Assembly: GCF_902804485.1 (NCBI RefSeq) | Contig: NZ_CADCST010000086.1 | Coordinates: 56,605-120,604 of the forward strand | Direction: 5' to 3' | Length of the DNA: 64,000 bases | From: Flavobacterium collinsii | GTDB taxonomy: Bacteria; Bacteroidota; Bacteroidia; Flavobacteriales; Flavobacteriaceae | Part shown: positions 27,447 to 36,520 of the stretch, piece after piece | Position numbering within the stretch: the stretch's first letter is position 1 | How the letters are laid out: each line of letters begins with the position of its first letter | Position numbers and translations under genes: made by a program | The notes under the pieces: generated by a model | What the model saw: the letters and a program-made list of their open reading frames with translations, nothing else | Told to the model about the DNA's origin: nothing | The model's database searches: none

Positions 27447-28301
27447 ATGGCTTGGTTTAAAAGACAGGAAAAAGGGATTACAACTGCTACTGAAGACAAG
27501 ATGGACGTTCCGAAAGGATTGTGGTACAAATCTCCTACAGGAAAAATTATTGACGCTGACGAATTAGCCCGAAACTTATTTGTAAGCCCGGAAGATGATT
27601 TTCATGTTCGAATTGGAAGCGCAACCTATTTTGAAATTTTGTTCGACAATAATGAGTTTGTTGAATTAGATAAAAACATGACTTCTAAAGATCCTCTGCA
27701 TTTTGTGGATACAAAAAAATATGCAGAACGATTAAAAGATGTAATGGAGAAAACACACTTAAAGGACGCTGTGCGTACCGGAGTGGGAAAATCTAAAGGA
27801 AAAGAACTTGTAATTTGCTGTATGGATTTCGCCTTTATCGGTGGATCTATGGGAGCTGTTGTAGGAGAAAAAATTGCCAGAGGTATTGATCATGCGATCA
27901 AAAACAAATTACCTTTTGTAATGATTTCTAAATCTGGTGGAGCTCGTATGATGGAAGCTGCTTATTCTTTAATGCAATTAGCAAAAACATCTGTGAAATT
28001 AGCGCAATTGGCAGAAGCTAAACTACCATACATCTCACTTTGTACAGATCCAACAACCGGAGGAACAACTGCATCATACGCTATGTTAGGAGACATCAAC
28101 ATCTCTGAGCCTGGTGCTTTGATTGGTTTCGCTGGTCCACGTGTAGTTCGTGACACAACAGGTAAAGATTTACCGGAAGGTTTTCAAACTGCTGAGTTCT
28201 TATTAGAGCACGGTTTCCTTGACTTTATCACGCCAAGAAAAGAATTAAAAGACAAGATCAACTTGTATATCGATTTGATTCAGAATAACGATATTAGATA
28301 G
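27447..28301 (+). CDS. accD: Acetyl-CoA carboxylase carboxyltransferase subunit beta
   Basis: A 284-residue subunit transferring carboxyl from biotin to acetyl-CoA. The crotonase-like core is clear ([54 protein letters not shown]). The N-terminal part that forms a four-cysteine zinc ribbon in E. coli AccD is present in length ([15 protein letters not shown] to [14 protein letters not shown]) but the cysteine positions are Ser, Thr, Asp and similar residues, so no zinc can bind there. A terminator follows. Confidence 0.95.
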   Translation: MAWFKRQEKGITTATEDKMDVPKGLWYKSPTGKIIDADELARNLFVSPEDDFHVRIGSATYFEILFDNNEFVELDKNMTSKDPLHFVDTKKYAERLKDVMEKTHLKDAVRTGVGKSKGKELVICCMDFAFIGGSMGAVVGEKIARGIDHAIKNKLPFVMISKSGGARMMEAAYSLMQLAKTSVKLAQLAEAKLPYISLCTDPTTGGTTASYAMLGDINISEPGALIGFAGPRVVRDTTGKDLPEGFQTAEFLLEHGFLDFITPRKELKDKINLYIDLIQNNDIR

Positions 28302-28324
28302 TTTTTAAACTTCTAAATTATACG

Positions 28325-28357
28325 AAATCCCAAGAAATTGCTTCTTGGGATTTTTTT
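28325..28357 (+). terminator. Terminator after accD
   Basis: Perfect 12-base arms aaatcccaagaa / ttcttgggattt (28325-28336, 28342-28353) and a T run. Confidence 0.85.
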
Positions 28358-28396
28358 ATTTTTATAACCAACAAGATATCCCGTTCCTATGAAACT

Positions 28397-28690
28397 CACG
28401 GATTCGCAATTGATCATGTTCAACGGAATGAATTCCGTTGCTACAAAATAAATCATTCCTCCGGAATTTTTATCGATGTGTAAACCCAATCCTAACTTCA
28501 ACGCGATAAATTCTACCGATATTTAATTCCTACGGAATATTTCGCGGTTTGCGATTTCAATCTTAATTCTTAACGGAATAAATTCCGTTGCTACCGAGAG
28601 ATTTCATTTCTATGGAATTTCTATCGGCGTATGGCTTCAATCTTAACTTCAACGCGATAAATTCCGCCTACCGACATTTAATTCCTATTG
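28397..28690. repeat. Tandem degenerate REP-like repeats
   Basis: Three to four imperfect units of roughly 80-95 bp. Each contains ttcaatcttaacttcaacg, a palindrome of the type cggaataaattccg, gctaccga, and attcctacggaatt, then tatcggcgtatgg. The palindromes could form hairpins in RNA or DNA. A related unit occurs near 3.84 kb. No transposase is nearby. Confidence 0.7.
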
Positions 28691-28864
28691 AATTTTCTTA
28701 ACTAACAATTTTAATAGCAACTAATTAATACTTGTCTGAAAAATTGTATTTTTGTTTCTGATACACAAATAACAGTTTTGTACCCAAGCGAACTACCAGA
28801 AAATGTATTTAACAAAAACTGACTTGTTTTCTACCAAAACCATTTTCTTTAAAAGCAATATAAA

Positions 28865-28872
28865 TATCTTTG
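28865..28872 (+). promoter_or_regulatory. Possible -7 box very close to HTH gene start
   Basis: TATCTTTG matches TAnnTTTG but ends only four bases before the ATG, which would give a leaderless mRNA. A second TATTTTTG at 28747-28754 is an alternative. Confidence 0.35.
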
Positions 28873-28876
28873 AACT

Positions 28877-29275
28877 ATGAGCACAACAACAAAACCCAAC
28901 CATATAGGACGAAAAATTAGTCGTATTCGTGAACTAAGAGATATGAAGCAGGAAGCTTTGGCTCAGGCTTTAGGAACATCTCAGCAGACCGTATCTGCAA
29001 TAGAGAATAGTGAAACCATAGATGATGCAAAACTTGCAGAAGTAGCAAAAGCACTTGGTGTAAGTATTGAAGCTATAAAAAACTTTACAGACGAAAATAT
29101 GATTAGTTACTTCAATAATTTTTACGACAACAGCTGTAATGGAGCAAATGGAATGTTTCATGCAAATTATTGCAATTTCAATCCATTAGATAAAGTCATT
29201 GAACTCTACGAACGTATGCTTCAGGCAGAAAAAGAAAAAGTTGAGTATTTAGAAAAAATATTGAAAGAAAAATAA
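28877..29275 (+). CDS. XRE-family helix-turn-helix regulator
   Basis: A 132-residue DNA-binding protein. The helix-turn-helix is at about residues 10-70 (ISRIRELRDMKQEALAQALG, SQQTVSAIENSE, KLAEVAKALGVSIEAIKN). The C-terminal part has an asparagine-rich linker and a coiled coil (LYERMLQAEKEKVEYLEKIL) probably for dimerisation. A TATCTTTG box ends four bases before the ATG, so the mRNA may be nearly leaderless. Targets are unknown; the small lipocalin-like gene follows 54 bp downstream. Confidence 0.85.
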   Translation: MSTTTKPNHIGRKISRIRELRDMKQEALAQALGTSQQTVSAIENSETIDDAKLAEVAKALGVSIEAIKNFTDENMISYFNNFYDNSCNGANGMFHANYCNFNPLDKVIELYERMLQAEKEKVEYLEKILKEK

Positions 29276-29329
29276 GTTCTTTCAAAAACATATTAATTCC
29301 TCAAAATCTAACTTTAAAATCGTAACCTT

Positions 29330-29698
29330 ATGAAAAAGATTGCTTTTCTAGCACTTATCATGTTAGCATCACTCTCCATTCAGGCGCAAACTTCGAAAGA
29401 ACTTGTAGGTAAATGGCAATTGGTAAAACTCACTAAAAACGGGAAAGAAAAAGATATAAAAGAGAAATTCAAAAGCGATCAGGTGTTTCAGGTCTTCAAT
29501 GAAGATGGAAAATTTACAGGAATCGTAGGAGACAAAACTACCAACGGCAAATGGAAACTTTCTAAAAAAAATGATGTCTTAACCGTTACCGTTAATTTAA
29601 TACCTGTAAAATTTCAAATTGAATACTTCGACAGCCAGAAACGTGTTATTACCCAAGATCAACTTGGGACTTTAGAATACAAAAAGGTAAACAACTGA
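29330..29698 (+). CDS. Lipocalin-like secreted protein
   Basis: A 122-residue exported protein with signal peptide MKKIAFLALIMLASLSIQAQ. ELVGKWQLVKLTKNGKE, GKFTGIVGDKTTNGKWKLSK and a closing LGTLEYKKV strand give the beta-rich pattern of lipocalin-like (GKW) domains common in Flavobacteria. Ligand unknown. Confidence 0.7.
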   Translation: MKKIAFLALIMLASLSIQAQTSKELVGKWQLVKLTKNGKEKDIKEKFKSDQVFQVFNEDGKFTGIVGDKTTNGKWKLSKKNDVLTVTVNLIPVKFQIEYFDSQKRVITQDQLGTLEYKKVNN

Positions 29699-29740
29699 TA
29701 CATCCAAAAACCTTAAACTAACCCACACATAATAAAATTA

Positions 29741-29785
29741 AAAAGTCCGCAAAGCTCTAAGACAAGCTTTACGGACTTTATTTTT
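29741..29785 (+). terminator. Terminator after lipocalin-like gene
   Basis: Imperfect arms aaagtccgcaaagct / agctttacggacttt with a T-rich tail. Confidence 0.75.
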
Positions 29786-29865
29786 ATGTGATTAAGCTTC
29801 GAAGAGGTGTTATGCCAAGACAATTAAATACCGCAGCCTAAGAGTCAAAATCAAAAATCCGGTGT

Positions 29866-29916
29866 AATAAAAACTCAAGATCTTAGCCCCTCAGAACCTT
29901 AGTGCTTCAGAACCTC
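29866..29916. repeat. Degenerate ctaag/ctgag tract
   Basis: Repeats of agcccctcagaacctt and cttcagaacctc just after the alcohol dehydrogenase stop. The reverse complement resembles the tract at 39738-39780 after rodA (gctaaggttctgaggtac), so both belong to one dispersed family. Confidence 0.6.
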
Positions 29917-29918
29917 AA

Positions 29919-30965
29919 TTACTTCAAGGAAGCCATGTCAATTACAAAACGATACTTCACATCACTTTTATTCATTCGGTCGTAAGCTTCATTAATGTAC
30001 GCCATATCTATGATTTCAACATCAGAAGTAATATTATGTTCAGCACAGTAATCTAACATTTCCTGAGTTTCTTTTATTCCTCCAATCAAGCTTCCAATAA
30101 TACTTCTTCTTTTCATGATTAAAGTAAAAACAGGAATTTCAGCGGGTGCTGGTGGAGCTCCAACAACAATCATGGTTCCGTTAGTAGTTAATAAATTCAG
30201 ATAGGCATTATGATCGTGTTTTGCCGAAACAGTGTTGAGAATAAAATCGAAACTATTTGCTAACGATTCCATTGTTTCAGTATTTGAGGTTAAAGCAAAT
30301 TTATGCGCTCCTAATTTCTTCGCATCAGCTTCTTTTGAAGGAGAGTGACTTAACATTGTAACTTCGGCACCAAAAGAAACGGCAAACTTTACAGCCATAT
30401 GTCCTAAACCACCAAGTCCTAAAACTCCAACTTTATGCCCTTTACCTACTTTTAAATATCGTAACGGAGAATAAGTGGTAATTCCTGCGCAGAGTAACGG
30501 AGCAACTCCTTTAATATCCAGTTTTTCAGAAACATGGAGAGTATAACTCTCATCAACAATAATACTGTTTGAGTATCCTCCACGGGTTGGAATATTGGTT
30601 CCTCTTTCGACACTGTTATAAGTTCCTGTCATTCCTTCATCGCAAAATTGCTCTTCACCCGACTGACAGCTTGGACAAACTCTACAAGAATCTACGAAAC
30701 AACCTACCCCAGCCAGTTCTCCAACTTTAAATTTAGAGACTTCACTTCCAACAGCTACAATTCGGCCAACAATTTCATGACCGGGAACTAAAGGATAGTC
30801 AACAGGCCCCCAGTCGCCTTTTGCAGTATGAATATCAGAATGGCAAACGCCACTGTATAAAATTTCGATCTGAACCTGATGAGCACCAACTTCTTTTCTT
30901 TCAAACGTATAAGGTTTTAACGGATTTACAGCATCATAGGCTGCATAAGCTTTTACTGGTATCAT
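29919..30965 (-). CDS. Zinc-dependent NAD(P) alcohol dehydrogenase
   Basis: A 348-residue medium-chain dehydrogenase of the cinnamyl-alcohol/aldehyde-reductase type (YahK/AdhC-like). Catalytic zinc ligands sit in YSGVCHSDIHTAKGDWG and GHEIVGRIVAVGSEV; the structural zinc loop has four cysteines in CRVCPSCQSGEEQFC. The nucleotide fold is GVLGLGGLGHMAVKFA. It probably reduces aldehydes to alcohols; the natural substrate is not known. It is a monocistronic unit. Confidence 0.92.
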   Translation of the reverse strand: MIPVKAYAAYDAVNPLKPYTFERKEVGAHQVQIEILYSGVCHSDIHTAKGDWGPVDYPLVPGHEIVGRIVAVGSEVSKFKVGELAGVGCFVDSCRVCPSCQSGEEQFCDEGMTGTYNSVERGTNIPTRGGYSNSIIVDESYTLHVSEKLDIKGVAPLLCAGITTYSPLRYLKVGKGHKVGVLGLGGLGHMAVKFAVSFGAEVTMLSHSPSKEADAKKLGAHKFALTSNTETMESLANSFDFILNTVSAKHDHNAYLNLLTTNGTMIVVGAPPAPAEIPVFTLIMKRRSIIGSLIGGIKETQEMLDYCAEHNITSDVEIIDMAYINEAYDRMNKSDVKYRFVIDMASLK

Positions 30966-31063
30966 ATTATCGTTTTTAAATTAGGGTATTAAAATTACGA
31001 TAAAATTCAACAGCAAAACCAAAATTAAAATGATCCAAAAATGTTTTTTTTTCTGTAGTGCGC

Positions 31064-32311
31064 TTACATCCCGGTTCGAATCGCTTCAACCGGATCTAAA
31101 TTTGCGGCAGAGATAGCCGGTAATATTCCGGAAATTAATCCGATAATTGCGGCCAGTCCTGTTCCTAAAATTATATTCCCTGTGCTTAAAACAAACTCAA
31201 AGTCAAGTACTTTTGTCAAAATAAGGGCAATACCCCAAACCATCAGCAAGCCAATTATTCCGCCAATAACAGAAAGAATAACCGCTTCGAATAAAAACTG
31301 AAATAGAATAAATCGATTTTTAGCTCCTAATGATTTCTGAATTCCAATTAAATGGGTTCTTTCTTTTACGGATACAAACATGATATTCGCAATTCCGAAA
31401 CCGCCAACTAAAAGAGAAAATCCACTGATAATCCATCCTACAACATTCATCTGTCCCAAAATCCCATCTATAAAATCGGTAAAACCGGAAAGTACATTAA
31501 TGAAAAAATTATCCGCTTCGCCGGCTTTCATTCCACGCATTGCTCTTAATTTTTGCGCAACCTGCGCTTTATAAGCATCCATATCTACCCCTTTCGATGG
31601 TTTTATAACAATTACGGGGGTCATGGCATCACTGTCACCATACATTCGGCGTAGAAAATTAGCCGGTAAATAAACGGTGGTATCATAGCTTTCTCCAAAA
31701 AAACCCGCACCTTGCTTTGCAATTACACCAATAACGGTAAAACGTTGTCCGTACAAACGAATATTTTTTCCAATAGGATCACTTGTACCAAAAAGTCCTT
31801 CAGCAATTTCGTATCCCAAAACAATAACAGGAGCTCCGGAATTCGATTCAGATTCGGTATAAAATCTTCCTTTTTCTAAAGTCAATCCGTCAATATCAAC
31901 CATTTCATTTGACGAAGGAACAATATTTACATCGCTAACTGTCTTCGAATCGTATTTTAAACTTTCCCTTTTTACAAAAAGCTGATAAGCAACCTGATCA
32001 GTATTCGTAAGAGAATTTTTAAGTCCTATGTACTCGTCGTATTTCACATTTGGAAATTGATCTCTTTTCCATTGCGGAATTTCAGTTGGGCCAAAAGACA
32101 TCTTCACTAAATAAATCGTATTTTTATCTAAGCTGCTTAAATCCTTAGAAATTTTACGATCTAAAGAATCAACTGCTGCCAAAACAGCAATAATTGAAAA
32201 AATCCCAATTGTTACTCCCAACAAAGACAATAAAGTTCGTAGTTTATTATTTCGCAAAGCATTAACAGCAAAGCTCAAACTTTCTTTTAATAATCTAAGA
32301 TAAACAAGCAT
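31064..32311 (-). CDS. MacB-type ABC transporter permease
   Basis: A 415-residue permease. One N-terminal membrane helix (NNKLRTLLSLLGVTIGIFSI) is followed by a large periplasmic MacB core domain (about residues 45-285) and three C-terminal helices of the FtsX fold (for example IISGFSLLVGGFGIANIMFV, with SVKERTHLIGIQKSLGA after it). The partner ATPase is not adjacent. Such permeases power mechanotransmission for export or lipoprotein release; the substrate is unknown. It is divergent from purH. Confidence 0.9.
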   Translation of the reverse strand: MLVYLRLLKESLSFAVNALRNNKLRTLLSLLGVTIGIFSIIAVLAAVDSLDRKISKDLSSLDKNTIYLVKMSFGPTEIPQWKRDQFPNVKYDEYIGLKNSLTNTDQVAYQLFVKRESLKYDSKTVSDVNIVPSSNEMVDIDGLTLEKGRFYTESESNSGAPVIVLGYEIAEGLFGTSDPIGKNIRLYGQRFTVIGVIAKQGAGFFGESYDTTVYLPANFLRRMYGDSDAMTPVIVIKPSKGVDMDAYKAQVAQKLRAMRGMKAGEADNFFINVLSGFTDFIDGILGQMNVVGWIISGFSLLVGGFGIANIMFVSVKERTHLIGIQKSLGAKNRFILFQFLFEAVILSVIGGIIGLLMVWGIALILTKVLDFEFVLSTGNIILGTGLAAIIGLISGILPAISAANLDPVEAIRTGM

Positions 32312-32444
32312 ATAGTAGTATTTTTCAATAAAGTAAAATTCAATAATTTAAAATCAAAAACCTAATAAAAGTTAACTTACTCATCAGTAGTTTTTTTTAG
32401 CATAATGTTACATTAATTTTCTTTAAAATAAGGTTTAAAAAAAC

Positions 32445-32452
32445 TACTTTTG
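32445..32452 (+). promoter_or_regulatory. Probable -7 box for purH
   Basis: TACTTTTG matches TAnnTTTG, 25 bp upstream of the purH ATG. Confidence 0.55.
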
Positions 32453-32477
32453 CAGTCTCAAAAATCATAACTACACG

Positions 32478-34004
32478 ATGAGCACAACTAAAACAATACA
32501 ATCGGCATTAATATCTGTTTTTTCAAAAGACGGTTTAGAGCCAATCGTTAGAAAATTACACGAACAAAACGTAACACTTTACTCGACTGGAGGAACCGAA
32601 GATTTTATAAAAAATCTTGGCATTCCTGTTGTTCCTGTTGAAGATATCACTTCTTTCCCTGAAATTCTTGGAGGAAGAGTAAAAACACTTCACCCGAAAA
32701 TCTTTGGTGGAATTTTAAACCGTCAGGATAACGAAAGTGATGTTCAGCAAATGAAGGAATTTGATATTCCACAAATTGATTTGGTAATTGTTGATTTGTA
32801 TCCGTTTGAGAAAACTGTTGCTTCAGGTGCAAGCGAGCAGGATATTATTGAAAAAATTGACATTGGCGGAATTTCATTAATCCGTGCCGGTGCAAAAAAC
32901 TTCAAAGACACCGTAATTGTAGCTTCGGTAAACGAATACAGTCTGCTTTTAGATTTGATTACAGAGCAAAATGGAGCAACAACTCTTGAAAACAGAAGAT
33001 TACTTGCTACAAAAGCGTTCCACGTCTCATCTCACTACGATGGCGCTATTTTTAACTATTTCAATACTGACGAAACCATTTACAAAGAAAGTATTGCAGA
33101 TGGTCAGGTTTTAAGATACGGGGAAAACCCTCATCAAAAAGGATTTTTCTTTGGTGATTTTGACGCTATGTTCAAAAAAGTTCACGGAAAAGAATTATCA
33201 TACAACAACTTATTAGATGTTGATGCCGCAGTAAACTTAATTAATGAGTTTAAAACTGACGGACCAACATTTGCTATTTTAAAACACAACAATGCTTGTG
33301 GTTTGGCCTCAAGAAAAACAATCAGCGAGGCTTATCTAGCAGCTTTGGCTTGTGATCCTACATCGGCTTTTGGAGGTGTTTTGATTGCAAATACTAAAAT
33401 CGACCTGGATACAGCACAGGAAATCAACAAGTTGTTCTGCGAAGTGGTAATTGCTCCAAGTTATGATGACGAAGCAATTGCTGTTTTACAAGAAAAGAAA
33501 AACAGAATCATATTAATTCAAAATGAAGTTGAATTACCTTCAAGACAAGTAAGAACATGTCTTAATGGTTTGTTAATTCAGGACAGAAATAATATTACAG
33601 ATACTAAAGAGCATTTAAAAACCGTTACTATTACTGAGCCTACAGCTGAAGAGATAGAAGATTTAATATTTGCTTCAAAAATTTGTAAAAACACCAAATC
33701 AAATACAATCGTATTTGCCAAAAACGGAACATTAATTTCGTCAGGAACAGGTCAGACTTCAAGAGTAGACGCTTTAGTTCAAGCAGTTGACAAAGCAAAA
33801 GCTTTTGGATTTGATTTAACCGGTGCTTCAATGGCAAGTGATGCATTTTTCCCGTTTCCGGATTGTGTAGAATTAGCCAAAAAAGCAGGAATAACTGCTG
33901 TTATTCAGCCAGGAGGCTCAATAAAAGACGAATTAAGCATAAATTATTGCAATGAAAACAATCTTGCAATGGTATTTACGGGAACACGTCATTTTAAACA
34001 TTAA
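32478..34004 (+). CDS. purH: AICAR transformylase / IMP cyclohydrolase
   Basis: A 508-residue bifunctional enzyme for the last two steps of IMP synthesis. The N-terminal cyclohydrolase domain contains YSTGGTEDFIKNLGIPVV, FPEILGGRVKTLHPKIFGG and the INLIRAG-like IGGISLIRAGAKNF. The C-terminal transformylase has LRYGENPHQKGFFF, LKHNNACGLASRKT and the terminal SIKDELSINYCNENN with MVFTGTRHFKH. Length matches the family. Confidence 0.97.
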   Translation: MSTTKTIQSALISVFSKDGLEPIVRKLHEQNVTLYSTGGTEDFIKNLGIPVVPVEDITSFPEILGGRVKTLHPKIFGGILNRQDNESDVQQMKEFDIPQIDLVIVDLYPFEKTVASGASEQDIIEKIDIGGISLIRAGAKNFKDTVIVASVNEYSLLLDLITEQNGATTLENRRLLATKAFHVSSHYDGAIFNYFNTDETIYKESIADGQVLRYGENPHQKGFFFGDFDAMFKKVHGKELSYNNLLDVDAAVNLINEFKTDGPTFAILKHNNACGLASRKTISEAYLAALACDPTSAFGGVLIANTKIDLDTAQEINKLFCEVVIAPSYDDEAIAVLQEKKNRIILIQNEVELPSRQVRTCLNGLLIQDRNNITDTKEHLKTVTITEPTAEEIEDLIFASKICKNTKSNTIVFAKNGTLISSGTGQTSRVDALVQAVDKAKAFGFDLTGASMASDAFFPFPDCVELAKKAGITAVIQPGGSIKDELSINYCNENNLAMVFTGTRHFKH

Positions 34005-34010
34005 TTTGTT

Positions 34011-34018
34011 TAACTTTG
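34011..34018 (+). promoter_or_regulatory. Probable -7 box for mreB
   Basis: TAACTTTG matches TAnnTTTG, six bases after the purH stop and 40 bp before the mreB ATG, so the shape operon has its own promoter. Confidence 0.55.
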
Positions 34019-34058
34019 TTCAAAATAATTTATAACATTTTAAACCCCTAAAAAACTT

Positions 34059-35087
34059 ATGGGATTTTTTGATTTCATGACCGAGGATATTGCGATAGAC
34101 CTTGGTACCGCAAACACTTTAATCATTCATAATGATAAAGTTGTTATTGATAGTCCGTCGATCGTTGCACGTGATAGAATATCAGGCAAAATCATTGCTG
34201 TTGGTAAGGAAGCCAATATGATGCAAGGTAAAACGCATGAAAACATCAAGACCATAAGGCCTTTGAAAGATGGTGTAATTGCAGATTTTGATGCTTCAGA
34301 AAAGATGATCAATATGTTCATCAAAAGTATTCCTGCATTGAAAAAAAGAATGTTTACTCCAGCTTTAAGAATGGTGGTTTGTATTCCTTCCGGTATTACC
34401 GAAGTAGAGATGAGAGCTGTAAAAGAATCTTGTGAAAGAGTAAACGGAAAAGAAGTTTACTTAATTCACGAGCCGATGGCAGCAGCAATTGGTATTGGTA
34501 TCGATATCATGCAGCCAAAAGGAAACATGATTGTTGATATTGGAGGAGGAACAACCGAAATTGCAGTTATTGCATTAGGCGGAATTGTATGCGACAAATC
34601 TGTAAAAATTGCAGGTGACGTTTTCACAAACGATATCGTTTATTATATGCGTACACAACACAACCTTTTTGTTGGAGAAAGTACTGCTGAAAAAATAAAA
34701 ATTCAAATTGGTGCCGCTATCGAAGATTTAGACGGACCTCCAGAAGATATGTCAGTTCAGGGTAGAGACTTACTTACAGGTAAACCTAAACAAGTAGATG
34801 TTTCTTATCGTGAAATTGCAAAAGCACTTGACAAATCAATTCAACGTATCGAAGACGCGGTAATGGAAACATTATCTCAGACTCCTCCTGAATTAGCAGC
34901 CGATATTTACAATACAGGTATTTACTTAGCTGGTGGTGGATCTATGTTAAGAGGCCTTGATAAGCGTATTTCGCAAAAGACAGATTTACCTGTTTACATT
35001 GCTGAAGACCCTTTAAGAGCAGTTGTTCGCGGAACCGGAATGGCACTTAAAAACATTGCGAAATTTAAAAGTATCTTAATCAAATAA
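34059..35087 (+). CDS. mreB: Rod shape-determining protein MreB
   Basis: A 342-residue actin-like ATPase that forms membrane-associated filaments guiding lateral wall synthesis. ATP-binding motifs: IAIDLGTANTLIIH, MIVDIGGGTTEIAVIALGG and GIYLAGGGSMLRGLD. The N-terminal MGFFDFMTED helix is the likely membrane anchor. It is the first gene of mreBCD-mrdA-rodA. Confidence 0.97.
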   Translation: MGFFDFMTEDIAIDLGTANTLIIHNDKVVIDSPSIVARDRISGKIIAVGKEANMMQGKTHENIKTIRPLKDGVIADFDASEKMINMFIKSIPALKKRMFTPALRMVVCIPSGITEVEMRAVKESCERVNGKEVYLIHEPMAAAIGIGIDIMQPKGNMIVDIGGGTTEIAVIALGGIVCDKSVKIAGDVFTNDIVYYMRTQHNLFVGESTAEKIKIQIGAAIEDLDGPPEDMSVQGRDLLTGKPKQVDVSYREIAKALDKSIQRIEDAVMETLSQTPPELAADIYNTGIYLAGGGSMLRGLDKRISQKTDLPVYIAEDPLRAVVRGTGMALKNIAKFKSILIK

Positions 35088-35112
35088 GATTCAAAATAAC
35101 AATCAATATATT

Positions 35113-35150
35113 TTTATTAGAGTTGAATTTAAACGTTCAACTCTAATAAA
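35113..35150 (+). terminator. Hairpin between mreB and mreC
   Basis: Perfect 15-base arms tttattagagttgaa / ttcaactctaataaa (35113-35127, 35136-35150). It may end part of the mreB transcripts so that MreB exceeds the membrane partners. Confidence 0.75.
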
Positions 35151-35196
35151 TTTTGAAACCAAAAGCATATCCTGAAACAAAATAACCACACAAGAA

Positions 35197-36021
35197 ATGC
35201 AGCAAATTTTTAATTTCATTATAAGAAACAGTAATCGATTGCTGTTTTTGCTGCTTTTAGGTATTTCGTTGGCGCTCTCAGTTCAATCACATTCCTACCA
35301 CAGAAGTAAAATAATCAGTTCGGCTAATTTTTTAACCGGAGGTGTTTATGAAAAAATCAATCACGTAAACGAATATTTGAACTTAAGAACTGAAAATGAC
35401 GAACTTGTACTTGAAAACGCAAGATTAAAAAGTCTATTATTCAATAAACAAGACACCTCAAAACTACCTTTAGCAGACAGCGTAAAAGGAGTTAAGCCTG
35501 CGGATATTATTGTTTCAAAAGTAATTCACAACTCCTACAACACGCACGAAAATTTCATCACGCTAAATTCGGGATCAAATGATGGTGTTAAACCAGATAT
35601 GGGAGTAATCAATAGTTTAGGAATTATTGGGGTTGTAGACAATACTTCACCAAGATACGCAACTGTCGTGAGTATTTTGAATATGAAATCACAGATAAAT
35701 GCTAAACTAAAAAAGACAAACCACTTTGGTTCTTTAACCTGGGATGGAAAAAGCACGGGCTTTGTACAACTGGAAGATGTTCCTAGATTAGCTTCTGTAA
35801 GAAAAGGAGATACCATCGTAACTGGAGGGCAATCTGTAATTTTCCCGGAAGGAATTAATATTGGTACTGTAGAAAATATATACAAAAAGGAAAATTCAAG
35901 TTTTTATGTTATAAAAGTTAAGTTATTTAACGACATGACCAATCTTGGACACGTATATATCATCAAAAGTAAGGACAGAGAAGAACTTATTAATTTAGAA
36001 AACAAGGAAAAAAATGAATAG
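35197..36021 (+). CDS. mreC: Rod shape-determining protein MreC
   Basis: A 274-residue protein anchored by one N-terminal helix (RLLFLLLLGISLALSVQS), followed by a periplasmic coiled coil (NEYLNLRTENDELVLENARL) and the double beta-barrel MreC domain (HENFITLNSGSNDGVKPDMG, GDTIVTGGQSVIFPEGINIG). It links MreB with PBP2/RodA in the periplasm. It overlaps mreD by 8 bp. Confidence 0.94.
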   Translation: MQQIFNFIIRNSNRLLFLLLLGISLALSVQSHSYHRSKIISSANFLTGGVYEKINHVNEYLNLRTENDELVLENARLKSLLFNKQDTSKLPLADSVKGVKPADIIVSKVIHNSYNTHENFITLNSGSNDGVKPDMGVINSLGIIGVVDNTSPRYATVVSILNMKSQINAKLKKTNHFGSLTWDGKSTGFVQLEDVPRLASVRKGDTIVTGGQSVIFPEGINIGTVENIYKKENSSFYVIKVKLFNDMTNLGHVYIIKSKDREELINLENKEKNE

Positions 36022-36520
36022 CGCTTTGTTACTCAATATTTTTCGATTTATTATGTTACTAGCAATTCAGGTTGTTATTTTCAATAATATGAATTTTTTA
36101 GGGTACATAAGTCCCTTCCCATACATCTTGTACATTATCCTGTATCCTGTTAATAGCAACAGAACCGGCTTGATAGTATCGAGCTTTTTGCTTGGAATTA
36201 TCATGGACATGTTTTGTAATTCAGGTGGGATTCACGCAACAGCTTGTCTTGTACTTGCTTATTACAGGCCTTACATTTTTAAGTTCTCTTTTGGGCTTAG
36301 TTACGAATATCAAACCATTAAATTGAATGATTCCTTAACCCCTGAACGGTTTTCTTTTATTCTGGTTTCTGTTGTATTGCATCATATTGTGTTATTTATA
36401 CTAGAAGCTTTTCAATTTAAATTTATTTTGGATGTTTTACTCCGAACTTTATTTAGTTCTATCTTTACAATAATCACCTCAATTATCATAATTTACCTTA
36501 TTAAGCCTAATAAACGATGA
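36014..36520 (+). CDS. mreD: Rod shape-determining protein MreD
   Basis: A 168-residue membrane protein with about five hydrophobic helices. MNFLGYISPFPYILYIILYP and SFLLGIIMDMFCNSGGIHAT are typical of MreD. It overlaps mreC by 8 bp and mrdA by 4 bp, so translation is coupled through the operon. Confidence 0.88.
   Translation: MNSALLLNIFRFIMLLAIQVVIFNNMNFLGYISPFPYILYIILYPVNSNRTGLIVSSFLLGIIMDMFCNSGGIHATACLVLAYYRPYIFKFSFGLSYEYQTIKLNDSLTPERFSFILVSVVLHHIVLFILEAFQFKFILDVLLRTLFSSIFTIITSIIIIYLIKPNKR

Larger units (their letters stand above)
28302..28876. other. Repeat-rich intergenic region accD / HTH regulator
   Basis: 575 bp holding the accD terminator, the ggaat..attcc repeat block and the promoter area of the HTH gene. 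No ORF here looks real. Confidence 0.65.

Noticed and set aside
28302..28876. Insertion sequence or pseudogene in the accD / HTH gap
   Set aside because: The repeats are short palindromic units without a transposase frame or terminal inverted repeats.
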